A DNA stretch of 8,637 nucleotides from an uncultured Caulobacteraceae bacterium (GCA_903884915.1 CAISGS010000014.1:1-8637); one strand, 5' to 3'; counted from the stretch's first letter, positions 1 to 7,261 are shown. Notes: generated by a model not told the origin, from the sequence alone. Translations and numbers: made by a program.

Positions 1-761
1 ATGCCTTCTCGGCGGCGCACCGCGCCCACGCCTCGACCGAAGGGCTGGCGCGGCTGATCCCCGCCTATGCGGGCGAGGCCATGAGGCGCGAACTGGAGGC
101 CCTCGAAAAGGCGCTGGGCAAGCCGGAACGTCCGGTTCTGGGCATTGTCGGCGGGTCCAAGGTTTCGACCAAGCTGGACCTCTTGAAGAACCTCGTCACG
201 CGGCTCGATCGCCTCGCCATCGGCGGCGGCATGGCCAATACATTCCTGTTCGCTCAGGGCTGGGATGTCGGGGCCTCCTATTGCGAGAAGGATCTGGCGG
301 ACACGGCCCGTGAGATCATGAGCCTTGCCGCCGCCAGCGGCTGCGAGCTCCTGCTGCCCATCGACATCGTCGTGGCCGAAAAGATGGAGCCCGGTGCACC
401 AGCCCGGACCCGAGCCCTCGGCGCGATAGAACCCGATGAGCGGATTCTCGATGCCGGACCCCAGTCGGTGGCCCGCCTGATTGCCGCCATGGAGGCCTCC
501 AAGACCTTGATTTGGAACGGCCCGCTCGGCGTCTTTGAAATGCCGCCCTTTGATCGGGCAACCGTCGCCGCCGCCAAGGCCGCAGCAAAGCTGACCCAAT
601 CTGGCGCTCTGGTCGCCGTCGCGGGCGGTGGAGATACGGTCTCAGCCCTTAATCATGCTGGCGTTGCCGCTGATCTGACCTTTGTGTCGACGGCAGGCGG
701 GGCCTTTTTGGAATGGATGGAAGGCAAGACCTTGCCGGGCGTTGCCGCCCTCGAGGCCTAA
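1..761 (+). CDS. pgk: Phosphoglycerate kinase, 5'-truncated by the window edge
   Basis: This enzyme transfers a phosphate between 1,3-bisphosphoglycerate and ADP in cytoplasmic glycolysis/gluconeogenesis. The frame is open from base 3 (bases 1-2 end a split codon) to the TAA at 759-761, giving 252 residues of a family that is usually about 390-400 long. The N-terminal substrate domain is therefore mostly outside the window. The visible start, [12 protein letters not shown], is the family's conserved 'D-x-F-x-x-A-H-R-x-H-A-S' segment. Next come GGSKVSTK (visible residues 50-57, nucleotide-binding domain), WNGPLGVFE (bases 513-539) and GGGDTV (bases 624-641, ATP phosphate-binding loop). The first in-frame ATG, at 81, is internal and not a start. 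Only 37 bases separate this gene from fba, with no terminator, so the two are probably co-transcribed. Identification is secure. Confidence 0.97.
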   Translation, partial: AFSAAHRAHASTEGLARLIPAYAGEAMRRELEALEKALGKPERPVLGIVGGSKVSTKLDLLKNLVTRLDRLAIGGGMANTFLFAQGWDVGASYCEKDLADTAREIMSLAAASGCELLLPIDIVVAEKMEPGAPARTRALGAIEPDERILDAGPQSVARLIAAMEASKTLIWNGPLGVFEMPPFDRATVAAAKAAAKLTQSGALVAVAGGGDTVSALNHAGVAADLTFVSTAGGAFLEWMEGKTLPGVAALEA

Positions 762-787
762 GGCCCTTTCGAGCAGAATTTACAGAC

Positions 788-791
788 GGAG
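788..791 (+). promoter_or_regulatory. Shine-Dalgarno site of fba
   Basis: GGAG lies seven bases before the ATG at 799. It decides the fba start against the longer in-frame reading that begins within pgk. Confidence 0.75.
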
Positions 792-798
792 AATAATT

Positions 799-1848
799 AT
801 GGCCCGCATCACCCTTCGCCAGCTTCTCGACCACGCCGCCGAGCATGACTATGGCGTGCCCGCCTTCAACATCAACAATATGGAGCAGGGCCTGGCGATC
901 ATGGAGGCCGCCGACGCGGTCGATGCGCCAGTGATCATTCAGGCCAGCCGCGGCGCCCGCTCCTATGCCAATGACATCATGTTGGCACGCATGATCGATG
1001 CTCTGGTCGAGATCTATCCCCACCTGCCGGTCTGTATGCACCAAGACCATGGCAATGGTCCGGCCACCTGCGCCACCGCGATCCAATATGGCTTCACCTC
1101 AGTGATGATGGACGGCTCGCTGGAAGAGGATGCCAAGACCCCAGCCAGCTATGAGTACAATGTCGAGGTCACCCGGCGTGTCACCGAAATGGCCCATAGC
1201 TGCGGCGTCTCGGTCGAGGGCGAACTGGGCGTTCTGGGCTCACTGGAAAGCGGCATGGGCGAGGCCGAAGATGGCCACGGCGCCGAGGGCGTCCTGTCAC
1301 ATGATCAACTGCTGACCGACCCCGATCAGGCTGTCGACTTTGTCCGCCGCACCGGTGTTGATGCTCTGGCCATCGCCATGGGCACCTCGCACGGGGCCTA
1401 TAAGTTTGCCCGCAAGCCGGACGGCGACATTCTGGCCATGAATGTGATCGAAGAGATCCATCGCCGCCTGCCCAACACCCATCTGGTCATGCATGGCTCC
1501 TCGTCCGTGCCGCAGGACCTGCAAGACATCATCAATGCCCACGGCGGCGAGATGCCCCAGACCTGGGGCGTGCCCGTCGAAGAGATCCAGCGCGGCATTA
1601 AGCATGGCGTGCGCAAGATCAATGTCGATACGGACAACCGCTTGGCCATGACCGGTCAGATTCGTCGCATCCTCAGCGAAAGTCGCGAAGAGTTTGACCC
1701 GCGCAAATATCTCAAGCCCGCTAAGGACGCCATGGCCGCCGTCTGCCGCGCGCGCTTTGAACAGTTCGGCGCTGCGGGCCACGGCTCGAGCATCAAACCC
1801 ATCGCCCTCGGCATCATGGCCAAACGCTATGCGTCAGGGGCGCTGTAG
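799..1848 (+). CDS. fba: Class II fructose-bisphosphate aldolase (349 aa)
   Basis: This zinc-dependent aldolase cleaves or forms fructose 1,6-bisphosphate (dihydroxyacetone phosphate plus glyceraldehyde 3-phosphate) in the cytoplasm. The metal and catalytic motifs are all present: HQDH at residues 81-84 (catalytic Asp83, zinc His84), VEGELG around 139-144, GTSHGAYK at 195-202 (His198), HGSSSVP at 232-238 (His232) and NVDTD at 275-279 for phosphate binding. Length and motif spelling fit the 'Calvin-cycle' subtype found in many alphaproteobacteria, not the E. coli FbaA type. I chose the ATG at 799 because GGAG at 788-791 lies seven bases upstream and because the protein then starts [13 protein letters not shown], as family members do. 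A longer in-frame start at 682 would lie inside pgk. The gene is the second of the pgk–fba operon. The sequence after its stop changes to AT-rich DNA. Confidence 0.97.
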   Translation: MARITLRQLLDHAAEHDYGVPAFNINNMEQGLAIMEAADAVDAPVIIQASRGARSYANDIMLARMIDALVEIYPHLPVCMHQDHGNGPATCATAIQYGFTSVMMDGSLEEDAKTPASYEYNVEVTRRVTEMAHSCGVSVEGELGVLGSLESGMGEAEDGHGAEGVLSHDQLLTDPDQAVDFVRRTGVDALAIAMGTSHGAYKFARKPDGDILAMNVIEEIHRRLPNTHLVMHGSSSVPQDLQDIINAHGGEMPQTWGVPVEEIQRGIKHGVRKINVDTDNRLAMTGQIRRILSESREEFDPRKYLKPAKDAMAAVCRARFEQFGAAGHGSSIKPIALGIMAKRYASGAL

Positions 1849-1876
1849 GTCGGGCCTCAAGGCTACACGATCTTTG

Positions 1877-1905
1877 TTGGCATAATTATTTATGCACCTT
1901 AAGAT
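1877..1905 (+). promoter_or_regulatory. Promoter-like element, copy 1, upstream of the methyltransferase
   Basis: TTGGCA (1877-1882) and TAAGAT (1900-1905) are separated by exactly 17 bases, the layout of a sigma-70-type -35/-10 promoter. Transcription would begin near 1912, just before the TTG start candidates at 1923 and 1938. The element is part of a 33-base sequence (1877-1909) that recurs at 2969-3001 with 27 of 33 bases identical. The recurrence in front of a second gene supports a regulatory role. The promoter reading is inference. The rest of the fba–methyltransferase gap shows nothing else recognisable. Confidence 0.5.
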
Positions 1906-1928
1906 CGCTTAATTCAGCGATTTTGGGG
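1897..1928 (+). repeat. Imperfect inverted repeat over the -10 region, copy 1
   Basis: Arms 1897-1909 and 1916-1928 can form 13 base pairs as RNA, three of them G·U, around a six-base loop (1910-1915). The core ATCGCT/AGCGAT is perfect. The repeat overlaps the proposed -10 box and the TTG at 1923. It could be an operator, or a hairpin in read-through RNA from fba. It is not a typical intrinsic terminator, because a G run, not a T run, follows the stem. Confidence 0.45.
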
Positions 1929-2834
1929 GCAAGTGATTTGAAATTGACTTCACGCGTGGCCAGCGCCCTTCCGCCAAGTTTGCGCAGGGCGATCAGCGGA
2001 GCTTTTCTCGATTTTCGGGCACTTCCTGCGCGGCTAGCGGACCCAAAGCGCAAATCTGAACCTTGGCAAATGTGGCACAATGTTGGTGGAGGGGACTATT
2101 GGCAAATTGGGGAAAACATAGTTTCAGACCTTAAGAAATATGCCGGTCTGTCCCCGTGTGACTCGGTACTCGATATTGGCTGCGGTACTTGACGGGTTGC
2201 GTGGCCTCTAGCCCATTTCATTGAACCATCTGGATATTACTTAGGTTTCGATGTTTCTAAGCGCGGAATTCAGGCTGCGCGGCGGCGTGTTTCTCGGCTT
2301 AGGGCTGATTTTGACTTTATCGCGGTTGATGTGGCGAACAGGGAGTATCGAACCAGCGGGGCCATTCAGGAAGATCAATTCCGATTTCCATCAGCAGATG
2401 ATTGTTTCGATCTTGTGTTCGCCACTTCGGTCTTCACGCACATGCCGATTGCTTCTGTGATTAGGTATATCATAGAATCAGCAAGGGTTCTTAAACCGGG
2501 CGGTGCCTTCTACTTTACAGCCTACGTCATCACCGACCATCGCCGCGAACAGTTGGCGAATGGAGAGGGGACACTAGCCTTCAAGCCTTCCATCAATGGT
2601 TCTATGGTTGTTGACCCAAAAGCACCGGACCGAGCAATCGGGCATCCATTAGAAGGTTTCCTCGCGGCAATCGAAGAGGCAGGGCTGTTGTTGCCAGAGC
2701 CAGTACGCTTAGGAACATGGTTGGGCCCGGCCAGCTATGATGGCGGGCAGGACCTTTTTGTTGCCAGAAAACCGCCGTTCTCTCTGAGTGATGAACACAA
2801 CGATGGTCCGCCCATCTGCCAGAGTGGTTTATGA
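1923..2834 (+). pseudogene. Class I SAM-dependent methyltransferase interrupted by one in-frame TGA
   Basis: One frame encodes a complete methyltransferase of about 300 residues apart from a TGA at 2190-2192. Before it the protein reads VLDIGCGT and after it RVAWPLAHF, so the stop takes the place of the final glycine of motif I (D-I-G-C-G-T-G), the S-adenosylmethionine loop. GGA to TGA is a single base change. Further on, in the same frame, come the acidic motif II (GFDVSK), FDLVFATSVFTHMP and the 'L-K-P-G-G' segment (ARVLKPGGAFYF). No frameshift is seen. No ATG start is available: TTG at 1923, or TTG at 1938 behind a G run (1925-1929), are the candidates. The substrate is unknown. The DNA is AT-richer than its neighbours (28 G/C in 2101-2160, against 36 in 5161-5220) and uses rarer codons, suggesting acquisition. 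The product would be an 89-residue stub unless translation restarts (e.g. GTG at 2331). A sequencing error is the main alternative. Confidence 0.8.
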
Positions 2835-2930
2835 CGCAAGATCCAACTATCCCGCCCCTTTCTGATCACACCGCCAATCGTTGATCACGCGAAGGCCTTC
2901 ATGTCTCTGGTTGAGCGAGTGCTATGCGGC
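2831..2930 (+). pseudogene. Remnant of a second thiE-like gene, 5' end only, frameshifted
   Basis: The ATG at 2831-2833 overlaps the methyltransferase stop (ATGA) and starts MTQDPTI. The reading frame then slips by one base. From 2862 to 2924 the shifted frame encodes a stretch beginning LITPP that aligns without gaps to residues 9-29 of the intact thiE-like protein encoded at 5053: 13 of 21 residues and 44 of 63 bases are identical. Most differences fall at third codon positions or give conservative changes (I/V, K/Q, R/Q), so the fragment evolved as coding DNA before it broke. In the run 2851-2858 an extra C would explain the frameshift. Similarity fades after about 2930, and the rest of the gene (substrate loops, TxTK, GGI) is absent. 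The fragment is too diverged to be a recent copy of the resident gene. Confidence 0.7.
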
Positions 2931-2968
2931 GTGGTTAATTTAGCAGCCCACAACACCAAGAATAGCAG

Positions 2969-2997
2969 TTGGCAAACTAATTTATACACCCCAAGAT
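2969..2997 (+). promoter_or_regulatory. Promoter-like element, copy 2, upstream of the autotransporter
   Basis: TTGGCA (2969-2974), 17 bases, then CAAGAT (2992-2997) repeats the layout seen upstream of the methyltransferase. The shared unit runs on to 3001. A start near 3004 would give a leader of about 20 bases before the autotransporter ATG at 3025. GCTAAAAC at 2999-3006 also matches the Caulobacter housekeeping -10 consensus GCTANAWC, but no well-spaced -35 box goes with it. Between the thiE remnant and this element (2931-2968) I see nothing else. Confidence 0.5.
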
Positions 2998-3016
2998 CGC
3001 TAAAACGGTTCTTGGG
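2990..3016 (+). repeat. Inverted repeat overlapping the -10 box and ribosome binding site of the autotransporter gene
   Basis: CCCAAGA (2990-2996) and TCTTGGG (3010-3016) are perfect inverted copies around 13 bases. The right arm covers the first G residues of the Shine-Dalgarno GGGAGAGG (3014-3021), and the left arm covers the -10-like box. It could be an operator, or it could mask the ribosome site in longer read-through transcripts. The regulatory role is inference. Confidence 0.4.
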
Positions 3017-3024
3017 AGAGGCCC

Positions 3025-4974
3025 ATGTCTAGATCAAAATCAGTTGGGATGCGTCGGGTCGGGAAGGCTTTAGCGCGCGTTTCTGTAGCGGGCCTTGTGG
3101 GCGCGACCCTTGCCCTAGGCCTACAGACCGGTGCACAGGCCGCGAACTTTACCGGCTTCTATATGTTCGGTGACAGCCAGTCCGATCCCGGAAATCTACA
3201 TCAGATCATACCGTGGCAGTTTAACTCCCCCTATTGGAAAGGTCGCCCCTCCAACGGGCCCACTTGGGCGGAGTATCTGCCGTCCATCTTGAATATTAGC
3301 AATAGCCAAACCTTCAACCTTGCAATTTCCGGGGCCACAATCGGCGACAGTGATGACCCTTTCAGCCTGTTAGGTCCCTACCAGCTCGGCCGGGTCGGTG
3401 CGATCCCGCATACAGCGCTGGTCGGTCTCAATGGCGGCGGCAATACGATCAGCTATGCCCTCCTTGACGGCAGTCTCAGAAGCCCCATCGGCGTTGATCC
3501 GATTGTCGAAAAGCTGGTCGGTGACATGTCGACCATGGTCAATCGGCTCTATGACAAGGGGGGGCGAACCTTCATTGTCATGAACCAACAGGATCTCGGT
3601 GAGGCCTCGGCGCTCTATGGGTACAATCCCGACGCCACGGCCTTGGCCTCCTATGCAACGCGGAAATATAATGCGGCCCTGACCCCAGCCATGATGGCGC
3701 TGAGCAAGAAATTGGGGGTTAAGATCATTGTGGTTGATGTCATGGGTTCGAATGACGTCGCTAAGGCCAATCCAGCCCGTTATGGCATCACCAACTGGGA
3801 CAAGCCCTGTATCGAATGGGCCACCTCCAAGCCCACAGGGGCCTGTGGCACGACGCTAAACAAGGACGGTACCATCGACGCGCCAAGTGCGGCCAAGTGG
3901 GATGGGGTCCACATGACCACCTTTGCCCACCAAGCGGTAGCGGCCTATACAGCGGCCACGCTCTATTCGGTCCTAGAGGGGCCTCGTACCTTCAACTATG
4001 TCCAGCAATATGGGCTCACCCTAGGCGATCTCGCCAATCGGCAGATCGATGGACGCCTGGACGAACTTTCCGACCTGTCGATCACCCGTGACCCGGGCCA
4101 GGCCAGCGCGACCCGTCGCGCGTCGGAGCGCCACCCGAACGGTCTGTCCACCTTCGCCCAGATCAGCTACCAGTCGGCGCAATTCAAGCGTGATTATGAC
4201 AACCCTTCACAAGGCTTTGATCACCAGACGCAAGGCAGCCTAATCGGCATAGACTATTCGACCGACAAACACAGCTATGCCGGTGTGAGCCTCGGCTATT
4301 TGATCTCTGAGTCTAGGGGCCAAGACCGTTCGGCCAAGGCCGACCTCAAGGCCTATACCGCCAGTGCCTATGGGCTTAAGCGCATAGGTCGCATGACCTA
4401 TAGCGGTTCGTTTGGCTCATCCCTCTATCGTTTCGAAGACCTGCAAAGATATACCGGCCTATCCTTCGACCCGATCACCATTGGGAAAACGGAGGGGTCC
4501 GGTCTCTTTGCCAGCGCTCAGGCCAGCTATCGTCGCGACTGGGGACCCACACGGCTTGAGACCTTTGGATCGGTTCGCTTTCAGCGGCTTATGATCGACG
4601 GCTATAAGGAATCAGGAGGGGAGACCCTATCCATGGCCTTTGGGGATCGGGAGGCCAGCAGGACCCTCGGCACGATTGGGGCTGACCTGAAACGCACCAT
4701 TGCCACAGGCAAGGGAACCCTTGAACCCTCCCTACGCTTCAGTGTGGAGCGCGATCTGGCGCAGTCGGCGAAGGATTACAGCTTTGGCTTTGTGAAGGGT
4801 CAGACCTTTGACGGAACCTCCGGTGAACCTGATCGAACGGTCGGGCGCATCGGCGCGGGCCTCAAGGCCCGGTTTGGCAAGGGCCTGGGCCTAGACCTGA
4901 ACGCCGACACCACCCTGGGCGGCTCTAACGGTGATGACCGCCGCGCTTCTGCGCAGCTTTCCTATCAGTTTTGA
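3025..4974 (+). CDS. GDSL-family esterase autotransporter (649 aa)
   Basis: This is a type Va autotransporter whose passenger is a GDSL/SGNH lipase-esterase, related to the EstA/ApeE group. It is predicted to hydrolyse short ester or lipid substrates at the cell surface. Residues 1-39 form a signal peptide with a basic start, a hydrophobic core and cleavage after AQA. The catalytic Ser51 lies in FGDSQSD (block I), FNLAISGAT (97-105) is block II, GGGNT (137-141) sits where block III G-x-N-D is expected, and WDGVH (292-296) supplies Asp293 and His296. Cys262 and Cys274 may pair. From about residue 370 to 649 alternating polar/aromatic strands form the outer-membrane barrel, ending in SYQF with the terminal Phe used for barrel insertion. 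The ATG at 3025 has GGGAGAGG just upstream. No partner gene or clear terminator follows. The gene lies in the block that splits fba from thiE and may be transferred. Confidence 0.9.
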   Translation: MSRSKSVGMRRVGKALARVSVAGLVGATLALGLQTGAQAANFTGFYMFGDSQSDPGNLHQIIPWQFNSPYWKGRPSNGPTWAEYLPSILNISNSQTFNLAISGATIGDSDDPFSLLGPYQLGRVGAIPHTALVGLNGGGNTISYALLDGSLRSPIGVDPIVEKLVGDMSTMVNRLYDKGGRTFIVMNQQDLGEASALYGYNPDATALASYATRKYNAALTPAMMALSKKLGVKIIVVDVMGSNDVAKANPARYGITNWDKPCIEWATSKPTGACGTTLNKDGTIDAPSAAKWDGVHMTTFAHQAVAAYTAATLYSVLEGPRTFNYVQQYGLTLGDLANRQIDGRLDELSDLSITRDPGQASATRRASERHPNGLSTFAQISYQSAQFKRDYDNPSQGFDHQTQGSLIGIDYSTDKHSYAGVSLGYLISESRGQDRSAKADLKAYTASAYGLKRIGRMTYSGSFGSSLYRFEDLQRYTGLSFDPITIGKTEGSGLFASAQASYRRDWGPTRLETFGSVRFQRLMIDGYKESGGETLSMAFGDREASRTLGTIGADLKRTIATGKGTLEPSLRFSVERDLAQSAKDYSFGFVKGQTFDGTSGEPDRTVGRIGAGLKARFGKGLGLDLNADTTLGGSNGDDRRASAQLSYQF

Positions 4975-5052
4975 GGTGCCAACGCGGTTTAGACGGCCCT
5001 CACAGCCTCTTGAAGGATTGACGCAGAGCCCATCGCGGCTTAGCGGCAATCC

Positions 5053-5709
5053 ATGACCCATCGTTGCCGCCTCTATCTGATCACGCCGCCCGTCATTGAT
5101 GACGCCCAGGCTTTCGCGTCCCTTTTGGAACAGGCGCTGGATGCGGGCGATGTGGCCGCTATCCAGGTGCGCCTCAAGGATGTCAGCGAAGCCCATCTTG
5201 CCGAGGTGACCAAGGCCGTTCTGGCCGTCGGTCAGGACTATGAGGTGGCGGTTCTGCTCAATGACAGCCCAGAGCTTGCCGCCAGGTTTGGCTGTGATGG
5301 GGTCCATATTGGTCAGTCTGACGGTACGCTGAAAGAGGCCCGCAAGATCATGGGGCCTGACGCCATGATCGGCGTCACCTGTCACGATAGCCGCCATCTG
5401 GCCATGGAGGCCTCCGAAGGCGGCGCGGACTATGTGGCCTTTGGGGCCTTTTTCCCGACCCAGACCAAGGACACGGACTTTCAGGCCGAACTGGAAGACC
5501 TGACCATCTGGCAAGAGAGCATGATGACCCCTTGCATCGCCATTGGCGGTATTACGGTCGATAATTGCGATGCCGTGATCGAGGCGGGCGCAGACTTTAT
5601 CGCCGTCTGCGGCGGGATCTGGAACCACCCCGAAGGCCCCGCCGCAGCGGTTGGCGCCTTCAATGCCAAGTTCAAACAGATCCAGAAAGTGGCTCAGGGC
5701 CGCGCCTAA
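5053..5709 (+). CDS. thiE: Thiamine-phosphate synthase (ThiE) family protein (218 aa)
   Basis: The family couples hydroxymethylpyrimidine diphosphate to thiazole phosphate, making thiamine phosphate in the cytoplasm. The TIM-barrel motifs appear in order: IQVRLKD (37-43; family Q-x-R-x-K), LLND (68-71), DGVHIGQSD (82-90, metal and diphosphate site), GVTCHD (107-112), FFPTQTK (133-139) and IAIGGIT (162-168). Length is normal. The T-C-H-D spelling, where many enzymes have Ser at the Thr109 position, matches a subtype I recall from alphaproteobacteria as a second ThiE paralogue, so true activity is likely but not certain. No other thiamine gene is near. The start [13 protein letters not shown] fits the family, yet no Shine-Dalgarno is visible before the ATG. 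Its natural upstream neighbour is probably fba. A diverged fragment of a homologue lies at 2831-2930. Confidence 0.85.
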   Translation: MTHRCRLYLITPPVIDDAQAFASLLEQALDAGDVAAIQVRLKDVSEAHLAEVTKAVLAVGQDYEVAVLLNDSPELAARFGCDGVHIGQSDGTLKEARKIMGPDAMIGVTCHDSRHLAMEASEGGADYVAFGAFFPTQTKDTDFQAELEDLTIWQESMMTPCIAIGGITVDNCDAVIEAGADFIAVCGGIWNHPEGPAAAVGAFNAKFKQIQKVAQGRA

Positions 5710-5733
5710 AAGAGCGTCACTTCAGCCCCGACC

Positions 5734-5763
5734 TTGCCTTTAGCGGGTCTGAGGGCTAGGTTC
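5734..5763 (+). promoter_or_regulatory. Possible housekeeping promoter of efp
   Basis: TTGCCTT (5734-5740), 14 bases, then GCTAGGTTC (5755-5763) resembles the Caulobacter sigma-73 pattern TTGACGS-N10-14-GCTANAWC, with mismatches in both boxes. It lies in the 129-base gap between thiE and efp, about 75 bases before the efp start. Nothing else is recognisable in that gap. Confidence 0.3.
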
Positions 5764-5838
5764 CGCGCCCATTGCCCTGTCCTGTGTGCGTCTGTGCGCG
5801 GGAGGGCTGTCCCATCCAGTCGAAACCCGAGACCCGTC

Positions 5839-6405
5839 ATGAAGATCAACGGCAACGCCATCAAACCCGGTAACGTCATCACCCATGATGGCGGCCTGTG
5901 GGTCGCGGTTAAGACCGCCCACGTCAAGCCCGGCAAGGGCGGCGCCTTTGCTCAGGTCGAGCTGAAGAACCTGATCGATGGGCGCAAGCTCAATGAACGG
6001 TTCCGCTCCTCCGATACGGTCGAGCGGGTGCGCCTTGAGCAGAAGGACCACACCTTCCTCTATGCCCAAGACGATATGCTGGTCTTCATGGATACGGTCA
6101 ATTACGAGCAGATCGAGCTGCATAAGGACTTTGTCGGCGAAGAGCGGGCTCAGTTCCTGCAAGATGGCATGGCCGTAGTTCTGGAATTCCACGAAGAGCG
6201 CCCCATCGGTATCGCCCTGCCCGACACGGTTGTCCTGACCGTGGTAGAGGCCGATGCGACAGTGAAGGGCCAGACCGCCTCATCCTCCTATAAGCCCGCC
6301 AAGGCCGATAATGGCATGCGCATCATGATCCCGCCCTATATGGGCACGGGCGAGCGCATCATTGTGTCGACCGAGACCGGCGAATATCTGCGCCGGGCCG
6401 ACTGA
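5839..6405 (+). CDS. efp: Translation elongation factor P (188 aa)
   Basis: EF-P binds between the ribosomal P and E sites and promotes peptide-bond formation at polyproline stretches. The length of 188 residues is typical, and three beta domains can be followed: an N-terminal KOW-like domain (about 1-65), a central OB fold (about 66-128) and a C-terminal OB fold. The loop VKPGKGGAF places Lys33 at the tip that reaches the tRNA. The equivalent lysine in E. coli, Lys34, is beta-lysylated by EpmA/EpmB, so a lysine-modifying route is expected here and not Arg rhamnosylation. The C-terminal signature [22 protein letters not shown] is split here only by small substitutions from the family form. 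The ATG at 5839 gives the normal start [14 protein letters not shown]. Only a weak GAG (5829-5831) precedes it. An upstream in-frame extension to 5734 would add 35 residues unlike EF-P. Confidence 0.96.
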   Translation: MKINGNAIKPGNVITHDGGLWVAVKTAHVKPGKGGAFAQVELKNLIDGRKLNERFRSSDTVERVRLEQKDHTFLYAQDDMLVFMDTVNYEQIELHKDFVGEERAQFLQDGMAVVLEFHEERPIGIALPDTVVLTVVEADATVKGQTASSSYKPAKADNGMRIMIPPYMGTGERIIVSTETGEYLRRAD

Positions 6406-6466
6406 TCCAACAGGCGACCTTTCTGCGCCCTCTGCCCCAACTCCTCTTGTTAGAAACAGACCGACC

Positions 6467-7261
6467 GTGACCACGCCCACCACCCTCCTGAAGGTTATGA
6501 TCGACGCCGTTCGCAAGGCGGCGCGCGGCCTGACCCGCGACTTTGGCGAAGTGGCCGAGCTTCAAGTGTCCAAAAAGGGCGCGGGCGACTATGTCTCGGC
6601 TGCCGACATCAAGGCCGAGCAGGTCCTGTTTGAAGAGCTGATGCGGGTACGTCCCGGCTATGGTTTTATTGGCGAAGAGCGCGGCCTGATCGAGGGCAGT
6701 GATAAGACCCATACCTGGATCGTCGATCCGCTCGACGGCACGACCAACTTCCTTCACGCCATCCCCCATTTTGCGGTTACCGCAGCGCTGGAACGTGACG
6801 GCGTGATCGTGGCCGGTGTGACCTATAATCCCATCAGCAACGAGATGTTCTGGGCCGAAAAGGGCAAGGGCGCCTATCTGAACGACAAGCGCCTGCGCGT
6901 CGCGGCCCGCCGTCATCTGGATGAGACGGTGCTGGCCACCGGCATTCCCTTTATCGGCAAGCCCGGCCATGCGGTGTTCCTGAAGGAACTGCATCAGGTC
7001 TCACAAAAGGTCAGTGGCGTACGCCGCTTTGGCTCGGCAGCGCTGGATCTGGCCTATGTCGCTGCTGGCCGCTTTGACGGCTATTGGGAGCGCGGGCTCC
7101 AGAACTGGGATATGGCCGCAGGCACCTTGCTGGTCACCGAAGCGGGCGGCAAGGTCACCGATGCGGACGGCGATATTGCACCTCTGCACAGCGGAACAGT
7201 TCTGGCCTCCAGCCTTGAGCTTCATCCCCTGATCCTCGAGACCCTCAAGGGCGCGCGATAA
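6467..7261 (+). CDS. suhB: Inositol monophosphatase family protein (264 aa)
   Basis: This Mg-dependent, Li-sensitive phosphatase family (IMPase/SuhB) removes phosphate from inositol phosphates and related sugar phosphates in the cytoplasm. The metal site is complete: GEERG (69-73, Glu70), WIVDPLDGTTNF (84-95, Asp87 and Asp90) and WDMAAG (214-219, Asp215). The conserved GAYLND (135-140) is also visible. The length of 264 residues is typical. I chose the GTG at 6467 because MTTPTTLLKVMIDAVRKAA matches the usual first helix. The only nearby ATG, at 6497, would remove part of it, and a start at 6362 would overlap efp. No clear Shine-Dalgarno precedes the GTG, and the gap to efp is 61 bases, so co-transcription with efp is likely. 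The symbol follows common alphaproteobacterial usage; the physiological substrate cannot be read from sequence. Confidence 0.92.
   Translation: MTTPTTLLKVMIDAVRKAARGLTRDFGEVAELQVSKKGAGDYVSAADIKAEQVLFEELMRVRPGYGFIGEERGLIEGSDKTHTWIVDPLDGTTNFLHAIPHFAVTAALERDGVIVAGVTYNPISNEMFWAEKGKGAYLNDKRLRVAARRHLDETVLATGIPFIGKPGHAVFLKELHQVSQKVSGVRRFGSAALDLAYVAAGRFDGYWERGLQNWDMAAGTLLVTEAGGKVTDADGDIAPLHSGTVLASSLELHPLILETLKGAR

Noticed and set aside
682..798. A longer N-terminus for the aldolase
   Set aside because: It would lie inside pgk and adds 39 residues unlike any aldolase; the ATG at 799 has a good GGAG at the right distance.
1897..1928. Intrinsic terminator of the pgk–fba operon
   Set aside because: The stem is weak (three G·U pairs) and is followed by a G run instead of T residues; it overlaps the promoter-like repeat.
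2190..2192. TGA read as selenocysteine in the methyltransferase
   Set aside because: The position is a structural glycine in the SAM loop, not a catalytic Cys, and I see no SECIS-like hairpin immediately after it.
1877..3001. The two 33-base repeats as ends of an insertion sequence
   Set aside because: They are direct, not inverted, differ at six positions, and enclose no transposase.
4891..5628. Long antisense open frame (245 codons) opposite thiE
   Set aside because: It mirrors the codon structure of the thiE gene, spans the end of the autotransporter gene and has no recognisable motif or ribosome site.
6359..6994. Antisense open frame of 211 codons opposite suhB
   Set aside because: The plus strand encodes a complete IMPase with all motifs; the antisense frame is a by-product of high G+C codon use.
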